A stretch of DNA of 37,442 nucleotides. It comes from CACZQA01 sp050943615 (GTDB taxonomy: Bacteria; Actinomycetota; Coriobacteriia; Coriobacteriales; QAMH01). Numbering within the stretch: position 1 is the stretch's first letter; each line of letters begins with the position of its first letter. The notes beneath the pieces are model-generated. The model worked only from the letters and a program-made list of their open reading frames with translations. It did no database searches and was not told the origin of the DNA. This document shows positions 13,062 to 19,827 of the stretch, in pieces. A program made the translations under genes and the position numbers. The stretch spans positions 1 through 37,442 of the forward strand of contig JBMNPN010000013.1 of NCBI GenBank assembly GCA_050943615.1, written 5' to 3'.

Positions 13062-14264
13062 TTACTCGATAATCGTGGTGACCTTGCCGGAACCAACGGT
13101 GCGGCCGCCCTCGCGGATAGCGAAGCGCAGGCCCTCTTCCATGGCGACCGGGTGGATCAGCTCGCCGGTGATCTCGACGTTATCGCCCGGCATGACCATG
13201 TCGACGCCCTCGGGCAGGGTAACGGTGCCCGTGATGTCGGTCGTGCGGAAGTAGAACTGCGGACGATAGTTGGTGAAGAACGGCGTGTGACGGCCACCTT
13301 CGTCCTTGGTCAGGACGTAGACCTGGCCCTTGAACTTCTTGTGCGGGGTGACGGAACCCGGCTTGCAGACGACCTGGCCGCGCTCGATGTCCTCGCGCTT
13401 GATGCCGCGGAGCAGCAGGCCGACGTTGTCGCCAGCCTCTGCCTCGTCGAGCAGCTTGCGGAACATCTCGACGCCGGTGACGACCGTCTTCTGAGTCTCC
13501 TTGATGCCGACGATCTCGACCTCGTCGTTCATCTTGCAGACGCCGCGCTCGACACGGCCCGTGGCAACGGTACCGCGGCCGGTGATGGTGAAGACGTCCT
13601 CGACAGCCATCAGGAACGGCTTGTCGACGTCGCGCTGAGGAGTCGGGATGTACTCATCGATGGTGTCCATGAGCTCCCAGATCTTCTCCTGCCACTTCTT
13701 GTCGCCCTCGAGGGCCTTGAGAGCAGAGCCGCGGATGATCGGAATCTCGTCTCCGGGGAACTCGTACTCGGTGAGCAGGTCGCGGGTCTCCATCTCGACG
13801 AGGTCGATGAGCTCCTCGTCGTCGACCATGTCGCACTTGTTAAGGAAGACGACGATGTAGGGAACGCCGACCTGGCGGGCGAGCAGGATGTGCTCGCGGG
13901 TCTGGGCCATCGGGCCGTCGGTGGCGGCGATAACGAGGATGGCGCCGTCCATCTGCGCAGCACCCGTGATCATGTTCTTGACGTAGTCAGCATGGCCAGG
14001 GCAGTCAACGTGCGCATAGTGACGCTTGTCGGTCTCGTACTCGATGTGGGCGATGGAGATCGTGATACCGCGCTCACGCTCTTCCGGAGCCTTGTCGATG
14101 TCCTCGAATGCCGTGAAGTCGGCATGCGCGGTGCCGTGAGAACCGTCGTTCTCAGACAGGGTCTTGGAAATAGCGGCAGTCAGCGTGGTCTTGCCATGGT
14201 CAACGTGACCGATGGTACCAATGTTGACATGCGGCTTGGTACGCTCGAACTTTTCCTTAGCCAT
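13062..14264 (-). CDS. tuf: Elongation factor Tu
   Basis: 400-aa translation GTPase that delivers aminoacyl-tRNA to the ribosome. All G motifs are intact: GHVDHGKT at 19-26, RGITI at 65-69, DCPGH at 87-91, NKCD at 142-145 and SALKALEG near 180. Domains II and III follow (RGTVATGRVERG, GLLLRGI, PHKKFKGQVYVLTKDEGGRHTPFF). The ATG has TTAGGAGG about 6 nt upstream. It is a stand-alone tuf downstream of a tRNA cluster rather than in the rpsL-fusA operon, with a -10 element at 14327-14332 and a strong terminator after it. Confidence 0.98.
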   Translation of the reverse strand: MAKEKFERTKPHVNIGTIGHVDHGKTTLTAAISKTLSENDGSHGTAHADFTAFEDIDKAPEERERGITISIAHIEYETDKRHYAHVDCPGHADYVKNMITGAAQMDGAILVIAATDGPMAQTREHILLARQVGVPYIVVFLNKCDMVDDEELIDLVEMETRDLLTEYEFPGDEIPIIRGSALKALEGDKKWQEKIWELMDTIDEYIPTPQRDVDKPFLMAVEDVFTITGRGTVATGRVERGVCKMNDEVEIVGIKETQKTVVTGVEMFRKLLDEAEAGDNVGLLLRGIKREDIERGQVVCKPGSVTPHKKFKGQVYVLTKDEGGRHTPFFTNYRPQFYFRTTDITGTVTLPEGVDMVMPGDNVEITGELIHPVAMEEGLRFAIREGGRTVGSGKVTTIIE

Positions 14265-14326
14265 CGTTTTCCTCCTAATTGGCTTATTGCTTTCGCCCCC
14301 GCGAGGAGCGGAAGCTTGTTGCTCAT

Positions 14327-14332
14327 ATTATA
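14327..14332 (-). promoter_or_regulatory. Candidate -10 element for tuf
   Basis: A perfect minus-strand TATAAT lies 63 bp upstream of the tuf ATG. No good -35 sits 16-18 bp further up, so it may be activator-dependent or supplement readthrough from the tRNA cluster. Confidence 0.5.
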
Positions 14333-14363
14333 CGAACGCCGCCAAAATGGCGACGGGTGTGAA

Positions 14364-14440
14364 TGGTAGCGGCGATTGGATTCGAACCAATGACGCCACG
14401 GGTATGAACCGTGTGCTCTAACCAGCTGAGCTACGCCGCC
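14364..14440 (-). tRNA. tRNA-Met (anticodon CAT, elongator type)
   Basis: 77-nt cloverleaf with encoded CCA. Anticodon CAT is at 14404-14406 in loop TTCATAC. The acceptor begins with a G-U pair, and the anticodon stem lacks the three stacked G-C pairs of an initiator, so it is an elongator Met. A tRNA-Ile with modified CAT is less likely given the usual Tyr-Thr-Met synteny. Confidence 0.92.
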
Positions 14441-14465
14441 GATTCTCACTACTTGAAAAATGAAA

Positions 14466-14540
14466 TGGAGCCTGTGATCGGATTTGAACCGATGGCCTCT
14501 TCCTTACCAAGGAAGTGCTCTACCCCTGAGCTACACAGGC
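14466..14540 (-). tRNA. tRNA-Thr (anticodon GGT)
   Basis: 75-nt cloverleaf. The acceptor GCCTGTG pairs with CACAGGC, the 3' CCA is encoded, and anticodon GGT is at 14506-14508 in loop TTGGTAA. It reads ACC/ACU codons and lies in a Tyr-Thr-Met cluster. Confidence 0.95.
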
Positions 14541-14546
14541 AAGAGA

Positions 14547-14631
14547 TGGTGGGCGCGCATGGATTCGAACCATGGTAGGCAAAGCCAACGGGTTTACAGC
14601 CCGTCCCGATTAACCGCTCCGGCACACGCCC
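14547..14631 (-). tRNA. tRNA-Tyr (anticodon GTA)
   Basis: 85-nt class II tRNA with a long variable arm. The acceptor GGGCGTG pairs with CGCGCCC (one T-G pair), CCA is encoded, and anticodon GTA is at 14595-14597. It is the first tRNA behind the promoter at 14714-14742. Confidence 0.95.
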
Positions 14632-14713
14632 ATTTGTGAAACTCTCTAACATATGCGTTTTTCAAGCTGCGCACTTGCAGCGCGAAGACATAATCCTCGC
14701 GTAGCGGTCGACA

Positions 14714-14742
14714 ATATTACCGCGGCTCTTCGGCTCTGTCAA
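14714..14742 (-). promoter_or_regulatory. Strong sigma-70 type promoter of the Tyr-Thr-Met tRNA cluster
   Basis: Minus-strand -35 TTGACA (14737-14742, perfect), 17-bp spacer, and -10 TAATAT (14714-14719). A GC-rich stretch follows the -10, as is common at stringently controlled stable-RNA promoters. It lies about 85 bp upstream of tRNA-Tyr and probably also feeds tuf. Confidence 0.85.
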
Positions 14743-14823
14743 TGAAAAACCTTCATGACCACGGAGCCGGGCGTATCCATCGACTTTCCCCTGCATGCAC
14801 AACGTGAAACGCAAAAATGCTAC

Positions 14824-14898
14824 TGGAGCCAGCGACAGGAATCGAACCTGCAACCCATGGTTTACAAAACCACTGCGCTACCGTTGCGCCACGCTGGC
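14824..14898 (-). tRNA. tRNA-Thr (anticodon TGT)
   Basis: 75-nt cloverleaf. The acceptor GCCAGCG pairs with CGCTGGC, CCA is encoded, and anticodon TGT is at 14864-14866 in loop TTTGTAA. It lies 50 bp downstream of the yacP-like gene and upstream of the cluster promoter, so it is probably processed from the end of the disA-to-yacP transcript. A T-run lies just past its 3' end. Confidence 0.95.
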
Positions 14899-14948
14899 TC
14901 ATCGCGCATGGCAGTGTATCACACCGCACGGCATGTTCAGGCCAAAGT

Positions 14949-15503
14949 TCAGCTCCTATCGCCATGCAATAGCCGCTCGAGTGCTTCGGCGACCTTTGGG
15001 TCGATACGCTCTGCAATCGTGTTCTTGACCGGCCCGGGCTGGACCGCATCCTGGCGCCAGTCCTGCTCGAGGCGCTCGGAGTCGATGCCGAATGCCGCAG
15101 CCGACATGCGCGTGACCCCGCCACCGTAGACGGTCGATTGGACGGCCGCATCAGAGGAGACGACCACGACTTCAAGGCCGCGTTCGCGGGCATCGTGGGC
15201 CAGTCTCTCGATAACGGAGTCAGCGCTCACCCCTGTGGCAGAGAAGATGACGTCGATTCCCGCCCGCGAGCGCGTCTCGCCCGTGGACTCGGGGTTTCCG
15301 GCACCGTCGAAGACGACCGTGCACTCCTCGAAGCGTCCCTGGGCATAATAGGCGGCATCGTTGATGAGGACGTCGCGGGCGTCGTTCCAACCTTCCCCGC
15401 CCTCGAAGTCGTCATCGACGCCTTGGGAGTAGCGCGTGTTGTTGCGGATGACGTTGTAGCCGTCGACGATCAGCGCTTGGTGGCGTTGCATTGGCGCATC
15501 CAT
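14949..15503 (-). CDS. NYN-domain ribonuclease, YacP/Rae1 family
   Basis: 184-aa NYN (YacP, DUF901) domain protein. In B. subtilis the homologue Rae1/YacP is a ribosome-associated endoribonuclease that cleaves mRNA in the A site. The PIN-like acidic residues are present: LIVDGYNVIRNN at about 11-22, VVFDGAGNPE in the middle, ADSVIERLAHDA and VVVSSDAAVQ near the end. The start is ambiguous: the ATG at 15503 or the ATG at 15491, the latter fitting the family N-terminus better. Either way it overlaps the 3' end of rlmB by 20-34 bp. The rlmB-yacP pairing matches the B. subtilis order. Confidence 0.87.
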   Translation of the reverse strand: MDAPMQRHQALIVDGYNVIRNNTRYSQGVDDDFEGGEGWNDARDVLINDAAYYAQGRFEECTVVFDGAGNPESTGETRSRAGIDVIFSATGVSADSVIERLAHDARERGLEVVVVSSDAAVQSTVYGGGVTRMSAAAFGIDSERLEQDWRQDAVQPGPVKNTIAERIDPKVAEALERLLHGDRS

Positions 15504-16216
15504 TCATAGGCGAGCACGGTCGTCGCCTGTGCGACGTTGAGCGACTCGACGTTTCCGGCCTGCGGAAGTTTAACCAAAAGGTCACATGTTTTTACCGTGA
15601 GCGGGGCAAGTCCCTTCTCCTCGGAGCCCATCACGAGCACGATGCGACCAGAGAGCGGGGCATCCCATGCAATCTGGTCGGCATGCTCGCTTGCGCCGAC
15701 GACCCAGAAGCCTTCCTCCTTCAGGCGCTCGAGGCACGAGGCGAGATTTGCCTCCATGGCAATGGGAAGGTGCATGACCGCGCCGGCCGAGGTCTTGTAG
15801 GTCGCCGTCGTCACGCGGGCGGAGCGGCGGTTGGGAACGAGCGCCCCGCAGGCCCCGACGACCTCGGCGCTTCTCAGCATGGCGCCGAAGTTGCCGGCAT
15901 CCGTGATGTGATCGCATGCCAAGATGAGACAGTCGCGCTTGCCCGCCGCACGCTCGATGAGGTCTCCCAGGCCCACGTAGGTAAAGGGCGCGAGGCGCGC
16001 GATGACGCCTTGGTGGGCACCGTGGGCAGAATGGTCGTCGAGCTGCTGTTCGCTCGCGCCCTTGACGAGGATGCCGCGCTTCTTTGCCTTTTTGAGACTC
16101 GAGGCGACGCGCTTGTCACGCCGCGCTGCGTCCGAGACGAAGATCGCCTCGATTGGAGCGCCGGTGGAAAGCGCCTCCTCGAGCGCATGGCGCCCCTCGA
16201 GAAAATCACTTGCCAT
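15470..16216 (-). CDS. rlmB: 23S rRNA (guanosine-2'-O)-methyltransferase RlmB, SpoU/TrmH family
   Basis: 248-aa knotted (SPOUT) methyltransferase expected to 2'-O-methylate G2251 of 23S rRNA. The N-terminal RNA-binding domain (DFLEGRHALEEAL.., about 3-75) is followed by the SpoU motifs ACDHITDAGNFGAMLRSAE, IVLVMGSEEKGL and LPQAGNVESLNVAQA. I chose the ATG at 16216, which overlaps the cysS stop by 11 bp and has AGGG about 8 nt upstream. The upstream in-frame extension is Ser/Arg/Thr-rich antisense-like sequence and is not real. A homologous YacO/TrmH-like tRNA modification role cannot be excluded. Confidence 0.92.
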   Translation of the reverse strand: MASDFLEGRHALEEALSTGAPIEAIFVSDAARRDKRVASSLKKAKKRGILVKGASEQQLDDHSAHGAHQGVIARLAPFTYVGLGDLIERAAGKRDCLILACDHITDAGNFGAMLRSAEVVGACGALVPNRRSARVTTATYKTSAGAVMHLPIAMEANLASCLERLKEEGFWVVGASEHADQIAWDAPLSGRIVLVMGSEEKGLAPLTVKTCDLLVKLPQAGNVESLNVAQATTVLAYEWMRQCNATKR

Positions 16217-17687
16217 AGCTGACCCTGGCCCCGTTCGCCGTGTCCTCGACCGTGAAGCCGAGCTCGGACAGACCGTCGCGCACGCGATCGGAAACGTCCC
16301 AGTTCTTCTCCTTGCGCGCCTGGGCGCGTACCTCGAGGAGTGCGTCGACGGCCTTGTGGGGGTCGTCGCACTCGGCACCGCAGACATCGCGGGCCAGCTC
16401 GCAGACCTCCTGCGGCCACTCCTGCTCGGCAGATTCGAGCTCGATGCCGAGCACGCCGAGCAGCTCTACGATCGTGTCGCGCGCCCGGGCGATGGTGCTG
16501 CGTCCCTCATCGGACAGCGCGCTGTTCTCCTCGAGAAAGCCGTTGGCAGAGCTCACGAGCGAGAACACCGCACCGAGCGCCTCTGCGGTGTTGAAGTCGT
16601 CGTCCATGGCGGCGATGAAGCGCTCCTTAGCCTCGGAGATCTGCTGCTCAAAGGCGGCGGTCTCGTTGGAAGACGCCTCCGAGGCGTTGTCATGCGCCCA
16701 GCCGAGATTGGTCACGGCCGTCCTGATGCGGTCGAGCGAGGCAGCCGCTTCATCGAGGCGTTCGTAGCTGAAGTCAAGCGGGCTGCGGTAGTGGGTCTGC
16801 AGCATCAGCAGACGCAGCGCCATCGGGTCGCAGCGATCGAGGACCTCGGTGAGCAACAGGAAGTTGCCGAGACTCTTCGACATCTTCTCGGAGTTGATGT
16901 TGAGCATGCCACCGTGAATCCAGTACTTGGCAAAGGTCCCGCCATAGGCGGCCTCGGACTGTGCCACTTCGTTTTCATGGTGTGGAAAGATCAGGTCCGA
17001 GCCACCGCCATGAATGTCGAGCGGGAGTCCCAGGTACTTCTGGGACATGACCGAGCACTCGAGGTGCCAACCCGGACGCCCCTCGCCCCACGGCGAGCTC
17101 CAGTGCGGCTCGCCCGGCTTGGCCGCCTTCCACAGGGCAAAGTCGAGCGGGTCCTTCTTGCGCTCGTCGACATCGACGCGCGCGCCCGACATCAGATCGT
17201 CGACGTTCCTGCCCGAAAGGCGCCCATAGGGCGGATACGAGCGGACGGAGAAATAGACGTCGCCATCGACCTCGTAGGCATGTCCGCGTTCGATGAGGCG
17301 CTCCACGAGCTCGATCATCTCGGGGATTTCCTGCGTGGCGCGCGGACGCACGTCGGGATCCTCGATGCCAAAGCGGTGCATGGCGTCGATGAAGGCATCC
17401 GTGTAGAAGGAGGCGATCTCTGCGGGGGTCTTTCCCTCCTCTTTGGCACGGTTGATGATCTTGTCGTCGACGTCGGTGATGTTCTGGACGAACTTCACCT
17501 CGTAGCCACGATAGGTCAGATACCGGCGCACGACGTCGAAGGTGAGAAAGGTGCGCGCGTTGCCGATGTGTATGTAGTTGTAGACCGTCGGACCACAGGC
17601 GTACATGGCAACCTTGCCCGGTTCGCGGGGGACGAATTCCTCTTTACGACGTGTCGCGGTGTTGTAGATCTGCATGTTCGGGCTCAT
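16206..17687 (-). CDS. cysS: Cysteinyl-tRNA synthetase
   Basis: 493-aa class I aminoacyl-tRNA synthetase that charges tRNA-Cys. The Rossmann-fold signature is YNYIHIGNAR near 36-45 (the HIGN form is usual in CysRS). Zinc ligands are the Cys of YACGPT, the Cys of WHLECS, and the His/Glu of FPHHENE. The lid motif is EKMSKSLGN. The C-terminal DALR helical domain and a KEKNWDVSDRVRDGL segment complete a normal-length enzyme. The start is uncertain: the ATG at 17687 has AAGGAG only 1 nt away, while the ATG at 17675 (MQIYNT, the usual family start) has it 13 nt away. It lies between ispF and rlmB. Confidence 0.96.
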   Translation of the reverse strand: MSPNMQIYNTATRRKEEFVPREPGKVAMYACGPTVYNYIHIGNARTFLTFDVVRRYLTYRGYEVKFVQNITDVDDKIINRAKEEGKTPAEIASFYTDAFIDAMHRFGIEDPDVRPRATQEIPEMIELVERLIERGHAYEVDGDVYFSVRSYPPYGRLSGRNVDDLMSGARVDVDERKKDPLDFALWKAAKPGEPHWSSPWGEGRPGWHLECSVMSQKYLGLPLDIHGGGSDLIFPHHENEVAQSEAAYGGTFAKYWIHGGMLNINSEKMSKSLGNFLLLTEVLDRCDPMALRLLMLQTHYRSPLDFSYERLDEAAASLDRIRTAVTNLGWAHDNASEASSNETAAFEQQISEAKERFIAAMDDDFNTAEALGAVFSLVSSANGFLEENSALSDEGRSTIARARDTIVELLGVLGIELESAEQEWPQEVCELARDVCGAECDDPHKAVDALLEVRAQARKEKNWDVSDRVRDGLSELGFTVEDTANGARVSYGK

Positions 17688-17765
17688 GCTCCTTGGTCAA
17701 TGCGTTACGAATCGAGATACCCGACGAGACGGGCGATGCTCAGAGCGTCAGGTTTGGACGCTATC

Positions 17766-18239
17766 TTAACAGGAAAGCAGCGCCACGGCTTGAGCCGAGG
17801 CGCCCTCGCCCCTGCCCTCGTAGCCCAGGTGCTCGGAAGTGGTGGCCTTGACGCCAACGCAGGAGACGTCGAGCTGGAGGGCACGCGCGATGTTTTCCCT
17901 CATCTGCTCTCGATACGGTGAGATCTTGGGCTGCTGCATGACGAGCACCGAGTCGATGTCGACGATCTGAAAGCCCCTATCGCGCACGAGCTTGCCGACC
18001 TGCGTGAGGAGCACAATCGAGTCGGCCCCCTCATAGGCGGGGTCGGTGTCGGGAAAGAGCTTGCCGATATCGCCGGCACGCAAAGCACCGACAAGGGCAT
18101 CCATGATGGCGTGCACGAGCACGTCGGCATCCGAATGCCCCTCGAGCCCCAGCTCGTAGGGTATCTCCACGCCGCCCAAGACGAGCTTGCGCCCGGGAAC
18201 GAGCGCGTGCACGTCATAGCCCAAGCCGATGCGCTGCAT
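17766..18239 (-). CDS. ispF: 2-C-methyl-D-erythritol 2,4-cyclodiphosphate synthase
   Basis: 157-aa enzyme of the MEP isoprenoid pathway that cyclises CDP-ME-2-phosphate to MEcPP. Zinc ligands are D9, H11 (GYDVHAL) and H43. GHSDADVLVHAI, FPDTDPAYEGADS and KATTSEHLGYEGRGEG are diagnostic. The start is the ATG at 18239, 4 bp after the ispD stop and with GAGGG upstream; 12 codons of in-frame extension overlap ispD and are rejected. It is directly coupled to ispD, the previous-but-one step of the pathway. The product pathway also supplies the polyprenyl synthase at 27.8 kb. Confidence 0.97.
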   Translation of the reverse strand: MQRIGLGYDVHALVPGRKLVLGGVEIPYELGLEGHSDADVLVHAIMDALVGALRAGDIGKLFPDTDPAYEGADSIVLLTQVGKLVRDRGFQIVDIDSVLVMQQPKISPYREQMRENIARALQLDVSCVGVKATTSEHLGYEGRGEGASAQAVALLSC

Positions 18240-18243
18240 TATC

Positions 18244-19104
18244 TCAGCCCTCACGTTGCGCGATACGCGCGGCAAGTGCCGCTATGGTCGGGCCGACATC
18301 TTCGGGAACGGTGACCTTGATGTTATCGCGCGGACCGTTGAGCATGAGGACGCTGCCGCCGATGCGCTCAACGAGCGACGAGTCGTCCGTGCCCACGAAC
18401 CCGTCGTACATCGCCGTCTGGTAGGCGCGGCGGATGATTCCCGAGCGAAAGACCTGCGGCGTCTGGGCAACCCAGAACATGCTGCGGTCGGGCGTGCCCA
18501 CGATCGAACGATCGTCGACCACCTTGAGAGTGTCGATAGAGGGGTGCCCCACGCACACGCCATCGGCGTCGAGGTCGCCCTTCAGCGTGTTGATCGCATG
18601 CGAGACGAGTTCCACGGTGACAAGGGGGCGCGCGCCATCGTGCACGGCGATGAAATCGAACTCGGCGGGAACTGCCTCGATACCGCTCAGAGCGGATTCC
18701 TGGCGAATCTCACCGGCGGGCGCAAAGGAGATGGGCGTTGCAAACGGATAGGGGTCGAAGGCAATGCGGCAGAACTCGTCGCGGCGCTCCTCAGGGCATA
18801 CGACGACGATGAGCCCCACGTCCGGCACGGCATCGAATACCTCTGCCGACCAGGTGAGCACCGGTTTGCCGAGCATATTGTAGAGCTGCTTTCCACCGGG
18901 GTTGCCAAACCGCTCACCCTGACCGCCCGCAACGATGACCGCCGCAGTTGTCGGGTGCGAGGAGACACGTCCTTCGAGAGACACACTCGAACTCGCGTAG
19001 TCGTTGATCTGCCTGACGAGCTCATCGACAGCGGCAGACGAGAGCGCCGCCGGACCCGATACCGGGTCGATGTCGACGCGGGTCGACAAGTCCTTTTCCT
19101 CCAT
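18244..19104 (-). CDS. ispD: 2-C-methyl-D-erythritol 4-phosphate cytidylyltransferase with N-terminal extension
   Basis: 286-aa IspD, which joins CTP and MEP to make CDP-ME. The nucleotidyltransferase core starts near residue 54: AAVIVAGGQGERFGNPGGKQ, then HDGARPLV and QTPQVFRSG, with ERIGGSVLMLNGPRDNIKVT at the end. The first ~50 residues (Ser/Ala-rich with a helical AAVDELVRQINDYA) have no counterpart in compact IspD such as E. coli's. The start is supported by GAGGGG 7 nt upstream of the ATG, so the extension is probably translated; an internal start would lack such a site. It lies 43 bp after the DisA-like gene. Confidence 0.94.
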   Translation of the reverse strand: MEEKDLSTRVDIDPVSGPAALSSAAVDELVRQINDYASSSVSLEGRVSSHPTTAAVIVAGGQGERFGNPGGKQLYNMLGKPVLTWSAEVFDAVPDVGLIVVVCPEERRDEFCRIAFDPYPFATPISFAPAGEIRQESALSGIEAVPAEFDFIAVHDGARPLVTVELVSHAINTLKGDLDADGVCVGHPSIDTLKVVDDRSIVGTPDRSMFWVAQTPQVFRSGIIRRAYQTAMYDGFVGTDDSSLVERIGGSVLMLNGPRDNIKVTVPEDVGPTIAALAARIAQREG

Positions 19105-19147
19105 CGCAAGTCCCCTCTTTTTTCCTGCAGTCTAAGAGAGCCCGAGG

Positions 19148-19702
19148 CTATCCCCTATCGCCTGCGTCCTCTTCGCCTTCGATTTCCATGAGGCGCATGA
19201 TCTCGCGGTCCAGCATGTCACGCGCGCTCTGCATTGCGAGAATTGTGGCATCGTTGCGCCTGCGCGTCGACTCTATTTGGCCGAGCGTCACAGATTCGCC
19301 GCCAAAGTACAGGTCAATGGCCCCACGACGCTGCGAGACCGTGATAGCGAGCGTATCGGTCTGAACGCACATGCGCATGGCCGTGCGATGGCGCATGCCC
19401 GTCTCCTTCGTCTCGTATGAGACCGTTGGGGTGAGGTGGACGTTGGCGCGGATGATGCGGCGCGCATGCGCGTCGAGGATGATGGCGCCGTCCATCTTGG
19501 CAAGCTCGAACAGGCGGTTTGCCGTGAAGGCGGTATCGATGATAAAGCCGCCGCTCGCAGTTTCGAGAACCGCATCGACGTCACCGATGCAGATGAGGGC
19601 GCCGTTCTCCGCGGCGCGAATCATGTCGAGTGCCTTTCTCAGCTCTGTCCCCGGCGCTACTGCCTGCAGTGCCTCGTCCATGCTCTGAAAGGCATATCCC
19701 AC
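19148..19702 (-). CDS. DisA-type diadenylate cyclase domain protein, DAC domain only
   Basis: 184-aa protein matching only the N-terminal diadenylate cyclase (DAC) domain of DisA, which makes c-di-AMP from two ATP. Catalytic motifs are intact: MDGA at 70-73 and RHRTA at 104-108, with AVAPGTELRKAL and GGFIIDTAFT typical of DisA rather than CdaA. Full DisA has about 355 residues, with a helical linker and a DNA-binding HhH domain. Here the protein stops in the first linker helix (MLDREIMRLMEIEGEED), and ispD begins 43 bp later, leaving no room for the lost part. The start is a GTG with GAGGG 7 nt upstream. It lies in the DisA position of the clpC-disA-ispD synteny. Confidence 0.88.
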   Translation of the reverse strand: MGYAFQSMDEALQAVAPGTELRKALDMIRAAENGALICIGDVDAVLETASGGFIIDTAFTANRLFELAKMDGAIILDAHARRIIRANVHLTPTVSYETKETGMRHRTAMRMCVQTDTLAITVSQRRGAIDLYFGGESVTLGQIESTRRRNDATILAMQSARDMLDREIMRLMEIEGEEDAGDRG

Positions 19703-19750
19703 GCTTGAGCCCTCTCTGATCGGATCACTTTACGTAGTTTCATAATAACA

Positions 19751-19786
19751 CGGTGCCGGAGCACCACAGCGGGCACTCCGGCACCG
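19751..19786 (-). terminator. Terminator after clpC
   Basis: An 11-bp stem CGGTGCCGGAG/CTCCGGCACCG (19751-19761 and 19776-19786) with a 14-nt loop is followed on the minus strand by a loose TGTTATTATG tract. It separates clpC from the DisA-like operon; the weak T-tract may allow readthrough. Confidence 0.75.
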
Positions 19787-19827
19787 ATTACACTCTTCTC
19801 GAAAAAGTATGGAATCGAGCGTTTCTA

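Noticed and set aside
16217..16387. 57-residue N-terminal extension of RlmB
   Set aside because: It lies wholly within cysS coding sequence, is Ser/Arg/Thr-rich, and the ATG at 16216 gives the family start.
17688..17765. T-box riboswitch in front of cysS
   Set aside because: The gap is only 78 bp, with two small hairpins and no T-box sequence or terminator.
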